Below, piece after piece: positions 25,316-33,181 of a DNA stretch of 64,000 nucleotides; position 1 is the first letter of the stretch; every line of letters begins with the position of its first letter. Origin of the DNA: Mycobacterium kyogaense (GTDB lineage: Bacteria > Actinomycetota > Actinomycetes > Mycobacteriales > Mycobacteriaceae). The DNA lies in NCBI RefSeq assembly GCF_003254575.1, contig NZ_QJUA01000005.1, forward strand, positions 124,001-188,000, written 5' to 3'. Below the pieces are notes generated by a model, which worked only from the letters and a program-made list of their open reading frames with translations, was not told where the DNA came from and made no database searches. The translations under genes were made by a program, and so were the position numbers.

Positions 25316-26065
25316 GTGGAAATCGTCGTCGCTCACGACGCCGCCGGGGTGGCGGTGACCGCGGCAGCGCAGGTAGTCGAGCTCGTCCGTCGACGGCCTA
25401 CCGCGGTGCTGGGGCTGGCGACGGGGTCGAGCCCGTTGGGCCTGTACTCCGAGCTGGTCCGGCATGTGCAGGGCGGTCTCGACATGAGCCAGGTACGTGC
25501 TTTCGCCCTCGATGAGTACGTCGGTCTGCCACCGGAGGATCGGCGGAGCTACGCCGCGGTGATCCGCACCCACGTCACCGAGCCCCTGGGCCTCGACCCC
25601 CTGCGTGTTCGAGTGCCCACCGGGATCGGGGACGATCTCGACGCCGCGTGCTGCGACTTCGAGGACGCCATCCGTGCGGCCGGCGGAGTCGATCTGCAGA
25701 TCCTGGGGATCGGCCGCAACGGGCACCTCGGGTTCAACGAGCCGGGGTCGCTGTTCGCGTCACGCACGCGGGTCGCGGCTCTCGCCGAGTCGACCCGGCG
25801 GGACAACGCCCGGTTCTTCGACCGGTTGGATGACGTGCCGACCCGCTGTGTCACGCAGGGATTGGCCACGATCATGCAGGCGCGCACCGCCGTCCTGATC
25901 GCGACCGGAGCGGCGAAAGCTCAGGCGCTCGCCGCCGCCGTCCGCGGACCGGTCTCCACGCAGTGCCCGGCGTCGATCCTGCAGCGCCATCCGCATGCGG
26001 TCGTGATCGTCGACCCGCCTGCTGCGGCCGCCCTCGAGATGAACGACCGAATGTTCAGTCGGTGA
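25316..26065 (+). CDS. glucosamine-6-phosphate deaminase family protein (NagB-like)
   Basis: 249-aa NagB/6-phosphogluconolactonase-fold protein. Family motifs: LGLATGSSPLGLYSEL (phosphate loop), FALDEYVGLP with the proton-transfer Asp, LGIGRNGHLGFNEPGS with the catalytic His/Glu pair, and VLIATGAAKAQAL. Position 141 (E. coli numbering) is Asn, as I recall for several Gram-positive NagB proteins. Predicted reaction: glucosamine-6-phosphate to fructose-6-phosphate plus ammonia. GTG 25316 is preferred with GAGGAC upstream; an in-frame ATG at 25304 is possible. It diverges from the GntR gene, and its stop overlaps the serine hydrolase gene. The substrate could be another amino-sugar phosphate. 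Confidence 0.88.
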   Translation: MEIVVAHDAAGVAVTAAAQVVELVRRRPTAVLGLATGSSPLGLYSELVRHVQGGLDMSQVRAFALDEYVGLPPEDRRSYAAVIRTHVTEPLGLDPLRVRVPTGIGDDLDAACCDFEDAIRAAGGVDLQILGIGRNGHLGFNEPGSLFASRTRVAALAESTRRDNARFFDRLDDVPTRCVTQGLATIMQARTAVLIATGAAKAQALAAAVRGPVSTQCPASILQRHPHAVVIVDPPAAAALEMNDRMFSR

Positions 26066-27737
26066 AAGCGCGCGAGTAGCGGCAGCCGTCGCGTTCGGCC
26101 CATGCCGCCGCACCGCCGACCAGCGGCCCGAAGGTGAGGCGTTCTGGGAGGCGGGGATCGGCACCGATGCGATAGACACGATCGCCGAGGGGCACCAGTT
26201 CGACCTCGCCGCCGGGCGCCTCGACACCACCCGGCGCGATCAGGAGAAGTCGACCGCCCCGTGCCACCACGCGGAAGTTGGTGAACCACGGCGTGTAGGA
26301 ACGGTAGCGCCCGCACAGCGCGGCGTCCGCCGGCTCTGGCAGTCGCTGTCCCCGGCTGTCGCCGCGAGTGAAAGTGCGCGGGCCCCAATGCCATGCGCCG
26401 GAGTCGAAGTGCAACGGGAAGGCGCGCAGGCCACGGTATCGCGTCAGCGCCGTGTCGCCCCACGTGCGCAGCAGCGGTGCCGTGTCGCCTCCGGTGTCGC
26501 CCCCGGAGTCGATGCCGAGCCGGACGCGAGTACCGGCCCGCTCGGTGACAAGGCATCGCAGGATGCGCGGTTCGGAACCAGCTGCCGTGTGGGTGAATTC
26601 ACCGACGCGTTCGGCGGCCTGCTCGGCGTCCCACCAGGAGGGGTCCAGGTCGTCCCGAGGCACCGAACCGGGGTGTTCGTACTCCGCGGCGACGGTGCGG
26701 GCAAGCGCTTCGGCCACCGGCGAGTCACCGTTGGCGTTGGTCAGGACACAGACGGCCAGCCCGTGGTCGAGGTCGGCGAGCAGAAACGACGCGTACCCGA
26801 CCATTCCGCCTCCATGCGACAGCACAGTGCGGCCATGGATCTGCTCGACGTTCACGCCGAGGCCGTACCGACTGGTCGTCGATGCCGGCACACCCGGCAG
26901 CGCGAGGACATCCTCTCCCGACGGTGCGGTGGCGTGCACCATGGCGGCGAATTCCTCGACCTCGAGGAAGCTGTGGCCGTCGATGGTGCCTCGCCCCAGA
27001 AGCATCCGAGCAAAACGCGCGAGGTCCGCGATCGTCGCCGCGATGTTGCCGTCGGCGCCGGCCACTTCGAGATAGGGCACGGCCGTCACGGGGTCGCCCG
27101 GAATCCAGGGACGATCGTCGCGCAGCGGTCGGTAGCCGCGGGCCATGGCCGGGTCGTCGTCGTAGGTGACGCAGGCGGTGCTGTCCGACATGCCGAGGGG
27201 TCGCAGGATGTCGTCGCAGACCAACTCGACCAGACTCCGGCCGGAGATCTGGGCGACTGCGAGGCCGGTCAGGATGTACCCGAGATTGGAGTAGTGGAAG
27301 AAGCTGCCCGGCGCGGCTGATGACAGCGAGCCCCGAAAACAGATCGCCTGACCGATGTCGTCGGGCACGGCGTCGACGCTGGACACCAGGCCCGCAGTGT
27401 GATTGAGCAACCTCCGCACTGTGAGCGCGTCGTCATCGAGCGGTTCGGGCAACCAGTCCAGGACGGCGCTCACCGGCTCGTCGAGCGAGAGCTGTCCACT
27501 CCGCACGGCGCGCAGTGCCGCGATCGCAGTGAATGTCTTACTGATGGAGCCGATTTGGAAGCGATGGCGGGGAGCGACCGCGATGCCGGCAGCCAGATCG
27601 GCGTAGCCGAACGAATGACTGAAGACCTCACCGTGCCGGTCCACGACCGTGACCGCACCTCCCGGGATCGACCACTGCCGGGCGATGGTCGTGATGAGGG
27701 CCGTCAGGTCCGTCCGGGCCCACTCGGATGACGTCAC
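26055..27737 (-). CDS. serine hydrolase, class C beta-lactamase-like (family S12)
   Basis: 560-aa serine hydrolase of the beta-lactamase/S12 peptidase fold. Nucleophile motif SISK (Ser64, Lys67), second motif YSN (Tyr149-Asn151) and third motif HGG (His308) are all present. A C-terminal ~200-residue beta-rich domain follows, as in D-aminopeptidases and related enzymes. No signal peptide is visible, suggesting a cytoplasmic peptidase or esterase. The GTG at 27737 is preceded by GGAG; the frame is open further upstream but without family similarity. In this island a D-amino acid-containing peptide is a reasonable substrate, by inference. Confidence 0.85.
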   Translation of the reverse strand: MTSSEWARTDLTALITTIARQWSIPGGAVTVVDRHGEVFSHSFGYADLAAGIAVAPRHRFQIGSISKTFTAIAALRAVRSGQLSLDEPVSAVLDWLPEPLDDDALTVRRLLNHTAGLVSSVDAVPDDIGQAICFRGSLSSAAPGSFFHYSNLGYILTGLAVAQISGRSLVELVCDDILRPLGMSDSTACVTYDDDPAMARGYRPLRDDRPWIPGDPVTAVPYLEVAGADGNIAATIADLARFARMLLGRGTIDGHSFLEVEEFAAMVHATAPSGEDVLALPGVPASTTSRYGLGVNVEQIHGRTVLSHGGGMVGYASFLLADLDHGLAVCVLTNANGDSPVAEALARTVAAEYEHPGSVPRDDLDPSWWDAEQAAERVGEFTHTAAGSEPRILRCLVTERAGTRVRLGIDSGGDTGGDTAPLLRTWGDTALTRYRGLRAFPLHFDSGAWHWGPRTFTRGDSRGQRLPEPADAALCGRYRSYTPWFTNFRVVARGGRLLLIAPGGVEAPGGEVELVPLGDRVYRIGADPRLPERLTFGPLVGGAAAWAERDGCRYSRAFTD

Positions 27738-27791
27738 GCCAGAACTCCATTCGCATCGTCGGGCGAGGTCTCGCACCGACCAACCTTCGAG

Positions 27792-27844
27792 TTGCAGGAC
27801 AATATACTGAGTATTATGTTGGCGCGGGGGCCAAGCCCGAGGAG
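27792..27844 (+). promoter_or_regulatory. operator C within the APC permease promoter
   Basis: -35 TTGCAG (27792-27797) and -10 TATGTT (27815-27820) are separated by exactly 17 bases, and the inverted repeat ATACT-G-AGTAT (27804-27814) fills the end of that spacer. A repressor bound there would exclude RNA polymerase. A ribosome binding site CGAGGAG (27838-27844) precedes the GTG at 27853. The site is the third copy of the island operator. Confidence 0.55.
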
Positions 27845-27852
27845 TATTCGCC

Positions 27853-29280
27853 GTGTCTGACACCGCATCTGAGCAGAATCAACAGCGAGGCACGCTGAGG
27901 TCCGGGGCGTTGCGCGCCGGTGACGTCGTCGTGATGGCGCTCGCGAGTTCAGGTCCCACCCAGAGCGTCGCGGTCACGCTCGCGGCAATCCTCGCCACCG
28001 TCTCGTACGCGGGTTTCCTGCCGATCCTGATCTGTTTCGTGCCCATGCTCGGCATCGCGCTCGGCTACCAGCGGCTCCATGCATGGCAACCCAGTGCGGG
28101 CGCGACCTACTCGTGGGTGGGCCGGGTCCTCAACCCGCACATCGGCTTCTTCGCCGGCTGGATCATGCTGCTCTACTACACAGTCGGCACCACCAGCCTG
28201 ACGATCCCCCTGGGGAGCTACCTGCTGAGCTTCTTCTCCGACGACGCGGCCAATGACGCCGTCGCGGTGGCCGCCGTCGGTACCGTGTTCAACGTCGTCG
28301 TGCTCGTCATCGCCGCACTGGGTGCTCAGCTGTCCGCGAAGTTCCAGTGGATGTGGGCAGTCTTCGAATACGCATTGGTTCTCGGATTCGCGGTTGCCGC
28401 GGTCGTTTACATCAGTTCCGATCACCCCGGAGTGGTAGCGGTGGACTCGTCGTGGTTCACCGTCAGTGGCGCCGGGGGCTTCGATTCGCTCATCGCCGGT
28501 GTCCTGCTTGCGATCTTCCTCTACTCGGGCTGGGACACCGCGGCCTACGTCGGTGAGGAGGCCTCGGGCGAGAAAGCCGGGCGGGCTGCGGTGACGAGCG
28601 TCGTCCTGCTGTTCGTCATCTATTCGGTGACCGTGCTCGCGTTCCAGGGCATCGCACCCATGCAGGAGATGCAGGACCACGCCGCCAACATCCTGGCCTT
28701 CGTGGGGGAGCGCCTCGGCGGTGGCTTCTGGAAAGAGGTGATGATCGCGGCCGTGCTCGGCGGCACGCTCGCGTCGCTTCTGGCCGCGATCGTCAGCTCG
28801 TCGCGCATCGGTTTCGCGATGGGCCGCGACCGCGTCATCCCCTCCTGGTTCGCCGGAGTCAGCGCCCGCTTCGGCACACCGTGGAACGCCACGCTGGTTT
28901 TCGGCCTGCTCAACGTCGTGTTCCTCTGGGGTTCGACAATGATCAGCTCAGTGGGCGCCGCGCTGGCAGACATCGTCAGCACCTTGGGCCTGATGGCTGC
29001 CATCTTCTACCTGCTCACCGCCAGCACTGCCATCTGGTGTTATCGCTCCCAGATCACCCGCTCGGTCGGCGATTTCGTGATCGGTGGCGTGATGCCGGGC
29101 CTGGGTGCCCTCTTCCTGGCCTTCGTCATCGTCTATGCGCTGGCGTCCGGTTCCCTCAACGGGATCGAGATCGCCTTCGGCGTGGGGCTTTCGGCCTTCG
29201 GCCTGGTGCTGTCGTTCCTCTCGGCGCGCATCGGCAAAGCGCCGTATTACACGGCGGGCCGCCGACGCTACGGGGAATAG
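27853..29280 (+). CDS. APC-family amino acid permease
   Basis: 475-aa permease of the amino acid-polyamine-organocation family with about 12 hydrophobic segments. The N-terminal TM1 region (VVVMALASSGPTQSVAVTLAAIL) and the Gly/Ala-rich helices, together with the SYWVGR-like loop YSWVGRVLNPHIGFFAGW, are typical of amino acid or amine importers. GTG 27853 with CGAGGAG upstream. It diverges from the serine hydrolase and carries the island operator in its promoter, so it is probably coregulated with the peptide importer. It may import a free amino acid or export a surplus one. Substrate unknown. Confidence 0.9.
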   Translation: MSDTASEQNQQRGTLRSGALRAGDVVVMALASSGPTQSVAVTLAAILATVSYAGFLPILICFVPMLGIALGYQRLHAWQPSAGATYSWVGRVLNPHIGFFAGWIMLLYYTVGTTSLTIPLGSYLLSFFSDDAANDAVAVAAVGTVFNVVVLVIAALGAQLSAKFQWMWAVFEYALVLGFAVAAVVYISSDHPGVVAVDSSWFTVSGAGGFDSLIAGVLLAIFLYSGWDTAAYVGEEASGEKAGRAAVTSVVLLFVIYSVTVLAFQGIAPMQEMQDHAANILAFVGERLGGGFWKEVMIAAVLGGTLASLLAAIVSSSRIGFAMGRDRVIPSWFAGVSARFGTPWNATLVFGLLNVVFLWGSTMISSVGAALADIVSTLGLMAAIFYLLTASTAIWCYRSQITRSVGDFVIGGVMPGLGALFLAFVIVYALASGSLNGIEIAFGVGLSAFGLVLSFLSARIGKAPYYTAGRRRYGE

Positions 29281-29309
29281 ATTTCGCGTCCTGCGGGTCG
29301 TGTCCAGGT

Positions 29310-29762
29310 GTGAGTGACACCGAATTCAACTCAGAAGAACTGGTCAACAACGCCGACGCGCTCAACGAGATGAACCGGCAGGTCGTCGACGAGTTCCGCG
29401 CCAACGGCGGCAAGGTCGGCGGACCGTTCGAGGGCTCGCCCATCGTGTTGCTGACCACCACCGGCGCCAAGTCGGGGCAGCCGCGCGTGTCCCCGCTGGT
29501 GTACTTCGACATCGACGGCCGCATCCTGATCGCCGGCTCGATGGGTGGCGCGCCGAAGGCTCCGGCATGGGTGCACAACCTGCGCGCCCACCCGGCGGTG
29601 CACGTGGAGATCGGCGAGGAGGCCTACGACGCGCAGGCCAGGGAGCTGCCCCGCGAAGAGCGCGACGCGCTGTACCCGCGTGTCGTCGAGAAGGCTCCCC
29701 AGTTCGGCGAGTACCAGGCCAAGACGAGCCGGGTCATCCCGCTGTTCGAGCTCACGAGGTGA
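29310..29762 (+). CDS. deazaflavin-dependent nitroreductase family (DDN-like) protein, copy 2
   Basis: 150-aa Ddn-family split-barrel protein, paralogous to the one at 12889-13338. Shared blocks are FRANGGKVGGPFEG, TGAKSGQPRVSPL, PAWVHNLRAHP and TSRVIPLFEL. Predicted to use coenzyme F420. The GTG at 29310 has no strong ribosome binding site and may be coupled to the APC gene 29 bases upstream. Its last 11 bases overlap the converging DUF302 gene. Confidence 0.85.
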   Translation: MSDTEFNSEELVNNADALNEMNRQVVDEFRANGGKVGGPFEGSPIVLLTTTGAKSGQPRVSPLVYFDIDGRILIAGSMGGAPKAPAWVHNLRAHPAVHVEIGEEAYDAQARELPREERDALYPRVVEKAPQFGEYQAKTSRVIPLFELTR

Positions 29763-30240
29763 CCTTGGCGGCCAACGCTGCCAATTTCACGTCGAGTGCC
29801 TCAGCGGCGCTACGCAATTGCGCATTGTCGTCGACCGGCATCAACGAGGACGGCCTGACGTAGGTCAGGCTGCTGCTCCCGTTCTCGTCGAGGATCAGCA
29901 CCTCGACGGGGACGAACAGCCCCGCCGTCTGGTCGTGCCTCAGCATCGTGATCGCGATCAGCGGATTGCCGAGGATCACCCGCAGCACCTTGCGCTCGAT
30001 GCCGGCCTTGCCGATCCAGGCCCCGTGATCGAGCTGAGCGAACAGCATGAATCCGCTGGGTCCGACGTAGGGTTCGACGCGACGTTGGTAGGCCTCCCAA
30101 TCGCCGCCGGTGGCGCCGATCTCGTCGATCGGCACCGGCTGCTCGCCGATGTCGGCGAGCAGCGCGGCGACCAGGTCGTCGTAACTCTTGGCGCTGTCGT
30201 AGCGCACCCGGACTCCGTCGAAGCGGGTCTCGGTCGGCAT
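29752..30240 (-). CDS. DUF302 domain protein
   Basis: 162-aa soluble protein of the DUF302 type, a small alpha/beta fold of unknown activity. The recognisable part is RVRYDSAKSYDDLVAALLADIG at the N-terminus and ITMLRHDQTAGLFVPVEVLIL in the middle, where DUF302 proteins have their conserved histidine-containing strand. The ATG at 30240 follows the thiolase stop by one base, so it is the second gene of the thiolase operon. Assignment rests on pattern only. Confidence 0.7.
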   Translation of the reverse strand: MPTETRFDGVRVRYDSAKSYDDLVAALLADIGEQPVPIDEIGATGGDWEAYQRRVEPYVGPSGFMLFAQLDHGAWIGKAGIERKVLRVILGNPLIAITMLRHDQTAGLFVPVEVLILDENGSSSLTYVRPSSLMPVDDNAQLRSAAEALDVKLAALAAKVTS

Positions 30241-30241
30241 G

Positions 30242-31426
30242 TCAGAGCCGCTCGATGATCGTGGCGTTGGCCATCCCGCCGCCCTCACACATGGTCTGCA
30301 GGGCGTAGCGACCCCCTCGCTGGTGCAGCGCATTGACGAGCGTGGTCATGATGCGGGCGCCACTGGCCCCCAGCGGATGCCCGATCGCGATCGCGCCGCC
30401 GTTGACATTGGTGCGGGTCAGATCCGCGCCGGTGTCGCGGGCCCACGACAGCACGACCGGGGCGAACGCCTCGTTGACCTCGAACAGGTCGATGTCGTCG
30501 AGCGACAGGCCCGAACGCGCCAGCACCTTCGCGGTCGCGGGGATCACGCCGGTCAGCATGTACAGCGGGTCCGAGCCCACCGCGACCGTCGTGTGGATGC
30601 GGGCGAGCGGTGTCAGACCGAGCCGGCGCGCGGCGGCCCCGCTGGTGATCATCACCGCGGCGCTGCCGTCGGACAGCGGCGAACTGTTGCCCGGGGTGAT
30701 CCGCCAGTCGATCTGCGGGAAGCGTGCGCCGATGGCCTCGTTGTAGAACGCGGGCTTCAGCCCGGCGAGTGTCTCCACCGTCGTGTCGGGACGGATGATC
30801 TCGTCGTGGGTCAACCCCGCGATCGGTGTGAGCTCGGCGTCGAACAGCCCGTCCTTGGCAGCGCGGGCCGCCTTCTGGTGACTTTCGGCAGAGAACTCGT
30901 CGAGCTCGGTGCGCGACAGATTCCACTTCGCCGCGATCAGTTCGGCGCTGATGCCCTGGGCTACGAGGCCGTCGGGGTAGCGCTGCGCCACACCGTCGCC
31001 GAACGGGCTGCTACCCGGCAGGACGGCCGCGCCCATCGGCACCCGGCTCATCGATTCGACACCCGCGGCGATGACGATGTCGTAGGCACCGGCGAGCACG
31101 CCCTGGGCGGCGAAGCTGATCGCCTGCTGGCTGCTGCCGCATTGGCGATCGACCGTCGTACCCGGAACGGACTCGGGGAATCCTGCGCCCAGCACGGCGT
31201 TTCGCGCGATGTTGAGTGCCTGGTCACCGGCCTGGGTGACTGCACCGGCGATCACGTCGTCGACGTCGGCCGGGTCGATGCCGGTGCGGGTGACGACCTC
31301 GCGCAGGCTGTGGGCGAGTAGATCGGCGGGCAGCACGTCGTGCAGCGCGCCGCTGGCCTTACCCTTACCGACGGGGGTTCGCACTGCGCCGACGATGACG
31401 GCGTCGCGGTCGGAGTATTCGGCCAT
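30242..31426 (-). CDS. acetyl-CoA acyltransferase / thiolase
   Basis: 394-aa thiolase-family enzyme. The nucleophilic cysteine is Cys96 in TVDRQCGSSQQ; NEAFAPV, the GHPLGASGAR histidine motif and the CEGGGMA second cysteine motif are all intact. It cleaves 3-ketoacyl-CoA with CoA or condenses acyl-CoAs. The long RxLGxTPLARI insert is degradative-thiolase-like. Transcribed away from the HxlR regulator, with the DUF302 gene downstream. Fatty acid, sterol or aromatic degradation are all possible; no partner beta-oxidation genes are next to it. Confidence 0.92.
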   Translation of the reverse strand: MAEYSDRDAVIVGAVRTPVGKGKASGALHDVLPADLLAHSLREVVTRTGIDPADVDDVIAGAVTQAGDQALNIARNAVLGAGFPESVPGTTVDRQCGSSQQAISFAAQGVLAGAYDIVIAAGVESMSRVPMGAAVLPGSSPFGDGVAQRYPDGLVAQGISAELIAAKWNLSRTELDEFSAESHQKAARAAKDGLFDAELTPIAGLTHDEIIRPDTTVETLAGLKPAFYNEAIGARFPQIDWRITPGNSSPLSDGSAAVMITSGAAARRLGLTPLARIHTTVAVGSDPLYMLTGVIPATAKVLARSGLSLDDIDLFEVNEAFAPVVLSWARDTGADLTRTNVNGGAIAIGHPLGASGARIMTTLVNALHQRGGRYALQTMCEGGGMANATIIERL

Positions 31427-31447
31427 GGGTCCTCCTGAGACTCGACT

Positions 31448-31487
31448 CTGAGTACTGCTCTCTATACTCAGATGTAACAGCTGAGTT
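31448..31487. promoter_or_regulatory. putative HxlR operator repeats
   Basis: CTGAGTA (31448-31454) and its complement TACTCAG (31465-31471) form an inverted repeat with 10 bases between, and a third copy CTGAGTT follows at 31481-31487. They sit in the divergent thiolase/HxlR region, and a TATACT -10 for the HxlR gene (31463-31468) is overlapped by the second arm. Likely autoregulation and control of the thiolase. Confidence 0.5.
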
Positions 31488-31520
31488 CACCGACAACAAC
31501 CCAGCAGGGGAGTGATCTGC

Positions 31521-31982
31521 ATGACAGTGCTGCAGGGCCCGTTGGCCGACCGCGACGCCTGGTCGGCCATCGGCAAGTGCCCGATCGAGAAGACCATGGG
31601 GCTGGTCGGCACCAAGTCGGCGATGCTGATCATGCGGGAGGCCTTCTACGGCACCACTCGCTTCGACGATTTCGCCCGCCGCGTCGGCATCACCAAGGCG
31701 GCCACGTCCGCCCGGCTCTCCGAACTCGTCGACGCCGGTCTGCTGGCCAAGCAGCCCTACCGCGAACCGGGCCAGCGGGTCCGCGACGAGTACGTGCTCA
31801 CCGAGGCCGGGACGGAGTTCATGCCGGTGGTGTGGGCGATGTTCGAGTGGGGCCGCAAGCACCTCGGCGACTCGGCGCTACGGCTGAAGCACCTCGAGTG
31901 TGGGGCCCAGGCGCGCGTCGAGATCGTCTGCGACAACGGGCACGTGGTGCCACCCGACGAACTGGGGATCGCGATCAGGTGA
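31521..31982 (+). CDS. HxlR-family transcriptional regulator
   Basis: 153-aa HxlR winged-helix regulator. The family start CPIEKTMGLVGTKSAMLIMREAFYGTTRFDDF is followed by the recognition region GITKAATSARLSELVDAGLLAKQPY and the wing RDEYVLTEAG. ATG 31521 is supported by GGGGAG at 31507-31512. A pair of cysteines in the C-terminal extension (ECGAQARVEIVCDNGH) could act as a redox or metal sensor. Divergent from the thiolase, which it probably represses. Confidence 0.88.
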   Translation: MTVLQGPLADRDAWSAIGKCPIEKTMGLVGTKSAMLIMREAFYGTTRFDDFARRVGITKAATSARLSELVDAGLLAKQPYREPGQRVRDEYVLTEAGTEFMPVVWAMFEWGRKHLGDSALRLKHLECGAQARVEIVCDNGHVVPPDELGIAIR

Positions 31983-32319
31983 GGTAGACCTTGCGCAGCC
32001 GCTCGGTCACGGTCCAAGTGGTGCGCGCACCCTCGGCCAGCCGCACGACATCGCCCGCTACGAGCGTCAATGGCGCTGTGCCATCGGCGAATTCGACCGT
32101 GGCTCGGCCCGACAACACGACGAAGATCTCGTCGCTCTCGACATCGGTCATCGTGCCCTCGGTCATCTCCCAGATGCCGACCTCGACCTCACCGAGGGTG
32201 CCCAGCTCGACGCTGCCGGTCTGCGGCCGCCCCGCCACACTCTGATCGGCTGGCACGTCGACCAGCTCCACGGGCACGTGCGCGGCGCGCAGCACCCCGT
32301 TCGGCTGCAGCGCCGTCAT
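31975..32319 (-). CDS. cupin-domain protein
   Basis: 114-aa single-domain cupin. The double-stranded beta-helix motif 1 is reduced (EGTMTDVESDEIFVVLSG) and motif 2 is AGDVVRLAEGA. The ethanolamine utilisation EutQ-like or DUF861 cupins look similar. Last gene of the nine-gene sugar operon; its ATG overlaps the stop of the BtpA gene by 4 bases. It may bind a sugar acid or act as an isomerase. The metal ligands are incomplete, so catalysis is not assured. Confidence 0.78.
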   Translation of the reverse strand: MTALQPNGVLRAAHVPVELVDVPADQSVAGRPQTGSVELGTLGEVEVGIWEMTEGTMTDVESDEIFVVLSGRATVEFADGTAPLTLVAGDVVRLAEGARTTWTVTERLRKVYLT

Positions 32320-33137
32320 CGCTGGGTCTGCCGGAACTCTTTGGCCGCGGTCATCAGTTCTTCCACCCGCGACTTCTCGGCAGGGTTGGTGAACACGCCG
32401 TCCTTCTTGAAGTAGGTGCCCACCACCGCGCCGTCGGCGATGGCGAGCTGGCTCGCGACGTTGTTGGCCCGCACACCGGTGTTGACGAACACCGGCACCG
32501 CGCCGGCGGCGTCCTTGACCACCTTGAGCGCCTCGGTGTCGGTCGGGGAGCCGGCGGTGGCGCCCGAGACGCAGATCGCGTCCGGCAGCGTGGCGAACAC
32601 GGTGGTGCGGGTGATCGCGGCCAGATCCCGGTCGGTCAGGTACTGCGCCGATTCCGGGACGATGTTGAACAGCAGCTTGACCCCCGCGCCGCCGACGCGG
32701 GCCCGGTGCCGGGCCACCTCACCGACATTGGTGTCCCACAGACCGAAATCGCTGGCGTAGACGCCGGTGAAGATCTCCCGCACGAATGACGCCCCGGTGG
32801 CGACCGCGAGATCGATCGAGGCGCGGCCATCCCAGAGCACGTTCACCCCGTAGGGCACGCTGATGTCGGGCAGCAGTTCCCCGATGATGCGCGCCATCGT
32901 GATCGCGGTGATCGGTTCGGTCTTGGTCAGGTAGGGCAGGCTGAACTCGTTGCTGATCATGATCCCGTCGACGCCGCCGCCCTGCAGTGCGTCGAGTTCG
33001 GTGCGGGCCCGATCGAGCACCGCGGCGATGCCGCCGGCCGAGTCGTAGCCCGGGTCCCCGGGCAGGGCGGACAGGTGCAGCATGGCGATGACGGGCTTGC
33101 GGACGCCGAAAACCTCGTCGAGCCAGGTGGTGGTCAC
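32316..33137 (-). CDS. BtpA/SgcQ-family TIM-barrel protein
   Basis: 273-aa BtpA-family protein. Characteristic blocks: VIAMLHLSALPGDPGY, GGVDGIMISNEFSLPY, VPYGVNVLWDGRASIDLAVATGASFVREIFTGVYASDFG and VFVNTGVRANNVASQLAIADGAVVGTYFKKDG. The barrel has a phosphate-binding end typical of aldolase- or isomerase-like enzymes. BtpA was first tied to photosystem I stability, but SgcQ and many actinobacterial copies lie in sugar operons, as here. Starts at GTG 33137. Its place behind an SDR and a sugar kinase suggests a phosphorylated ketose or sugar acid substrate. Confidence 0.85.
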   Translation of the reverse strand: MTTTWLDEVFGVRKPVIAMLHLSALPGDPGYDSAGGIAAVLDRARTELDALQGGGVDGIMISNEFSLPYLTKTEPITAITMARIIGELLPDISVPYGVNVLWDGRASIDLAVATGASFVREIFTGVYASDFGLWDTNVGEVARHRARVGGAGVKLLFNIVPESAQYLTDRDLAAITRTTVFATLPDAICVSGATAGSPTDTEALKVVKDAAGAVPVFVNTGVRANNVASQLAIADGAVVGTYFKKDGVFTNPAEKSRVEELMTAAKEFRQTQR

Positions 33138-33181
33138 AGGAGTGCCTTTCTGTTGTACAGCTTCGAAAGAGTTGCGGGATC

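Noticed and set aside
25200..25316. Copy of the ATACT-N-AGTAT operator before nagB (GTTATACAAGGAAT)
   Set aside because: Only about 7 of 10 defined bases match, no better than chance in a region this long.
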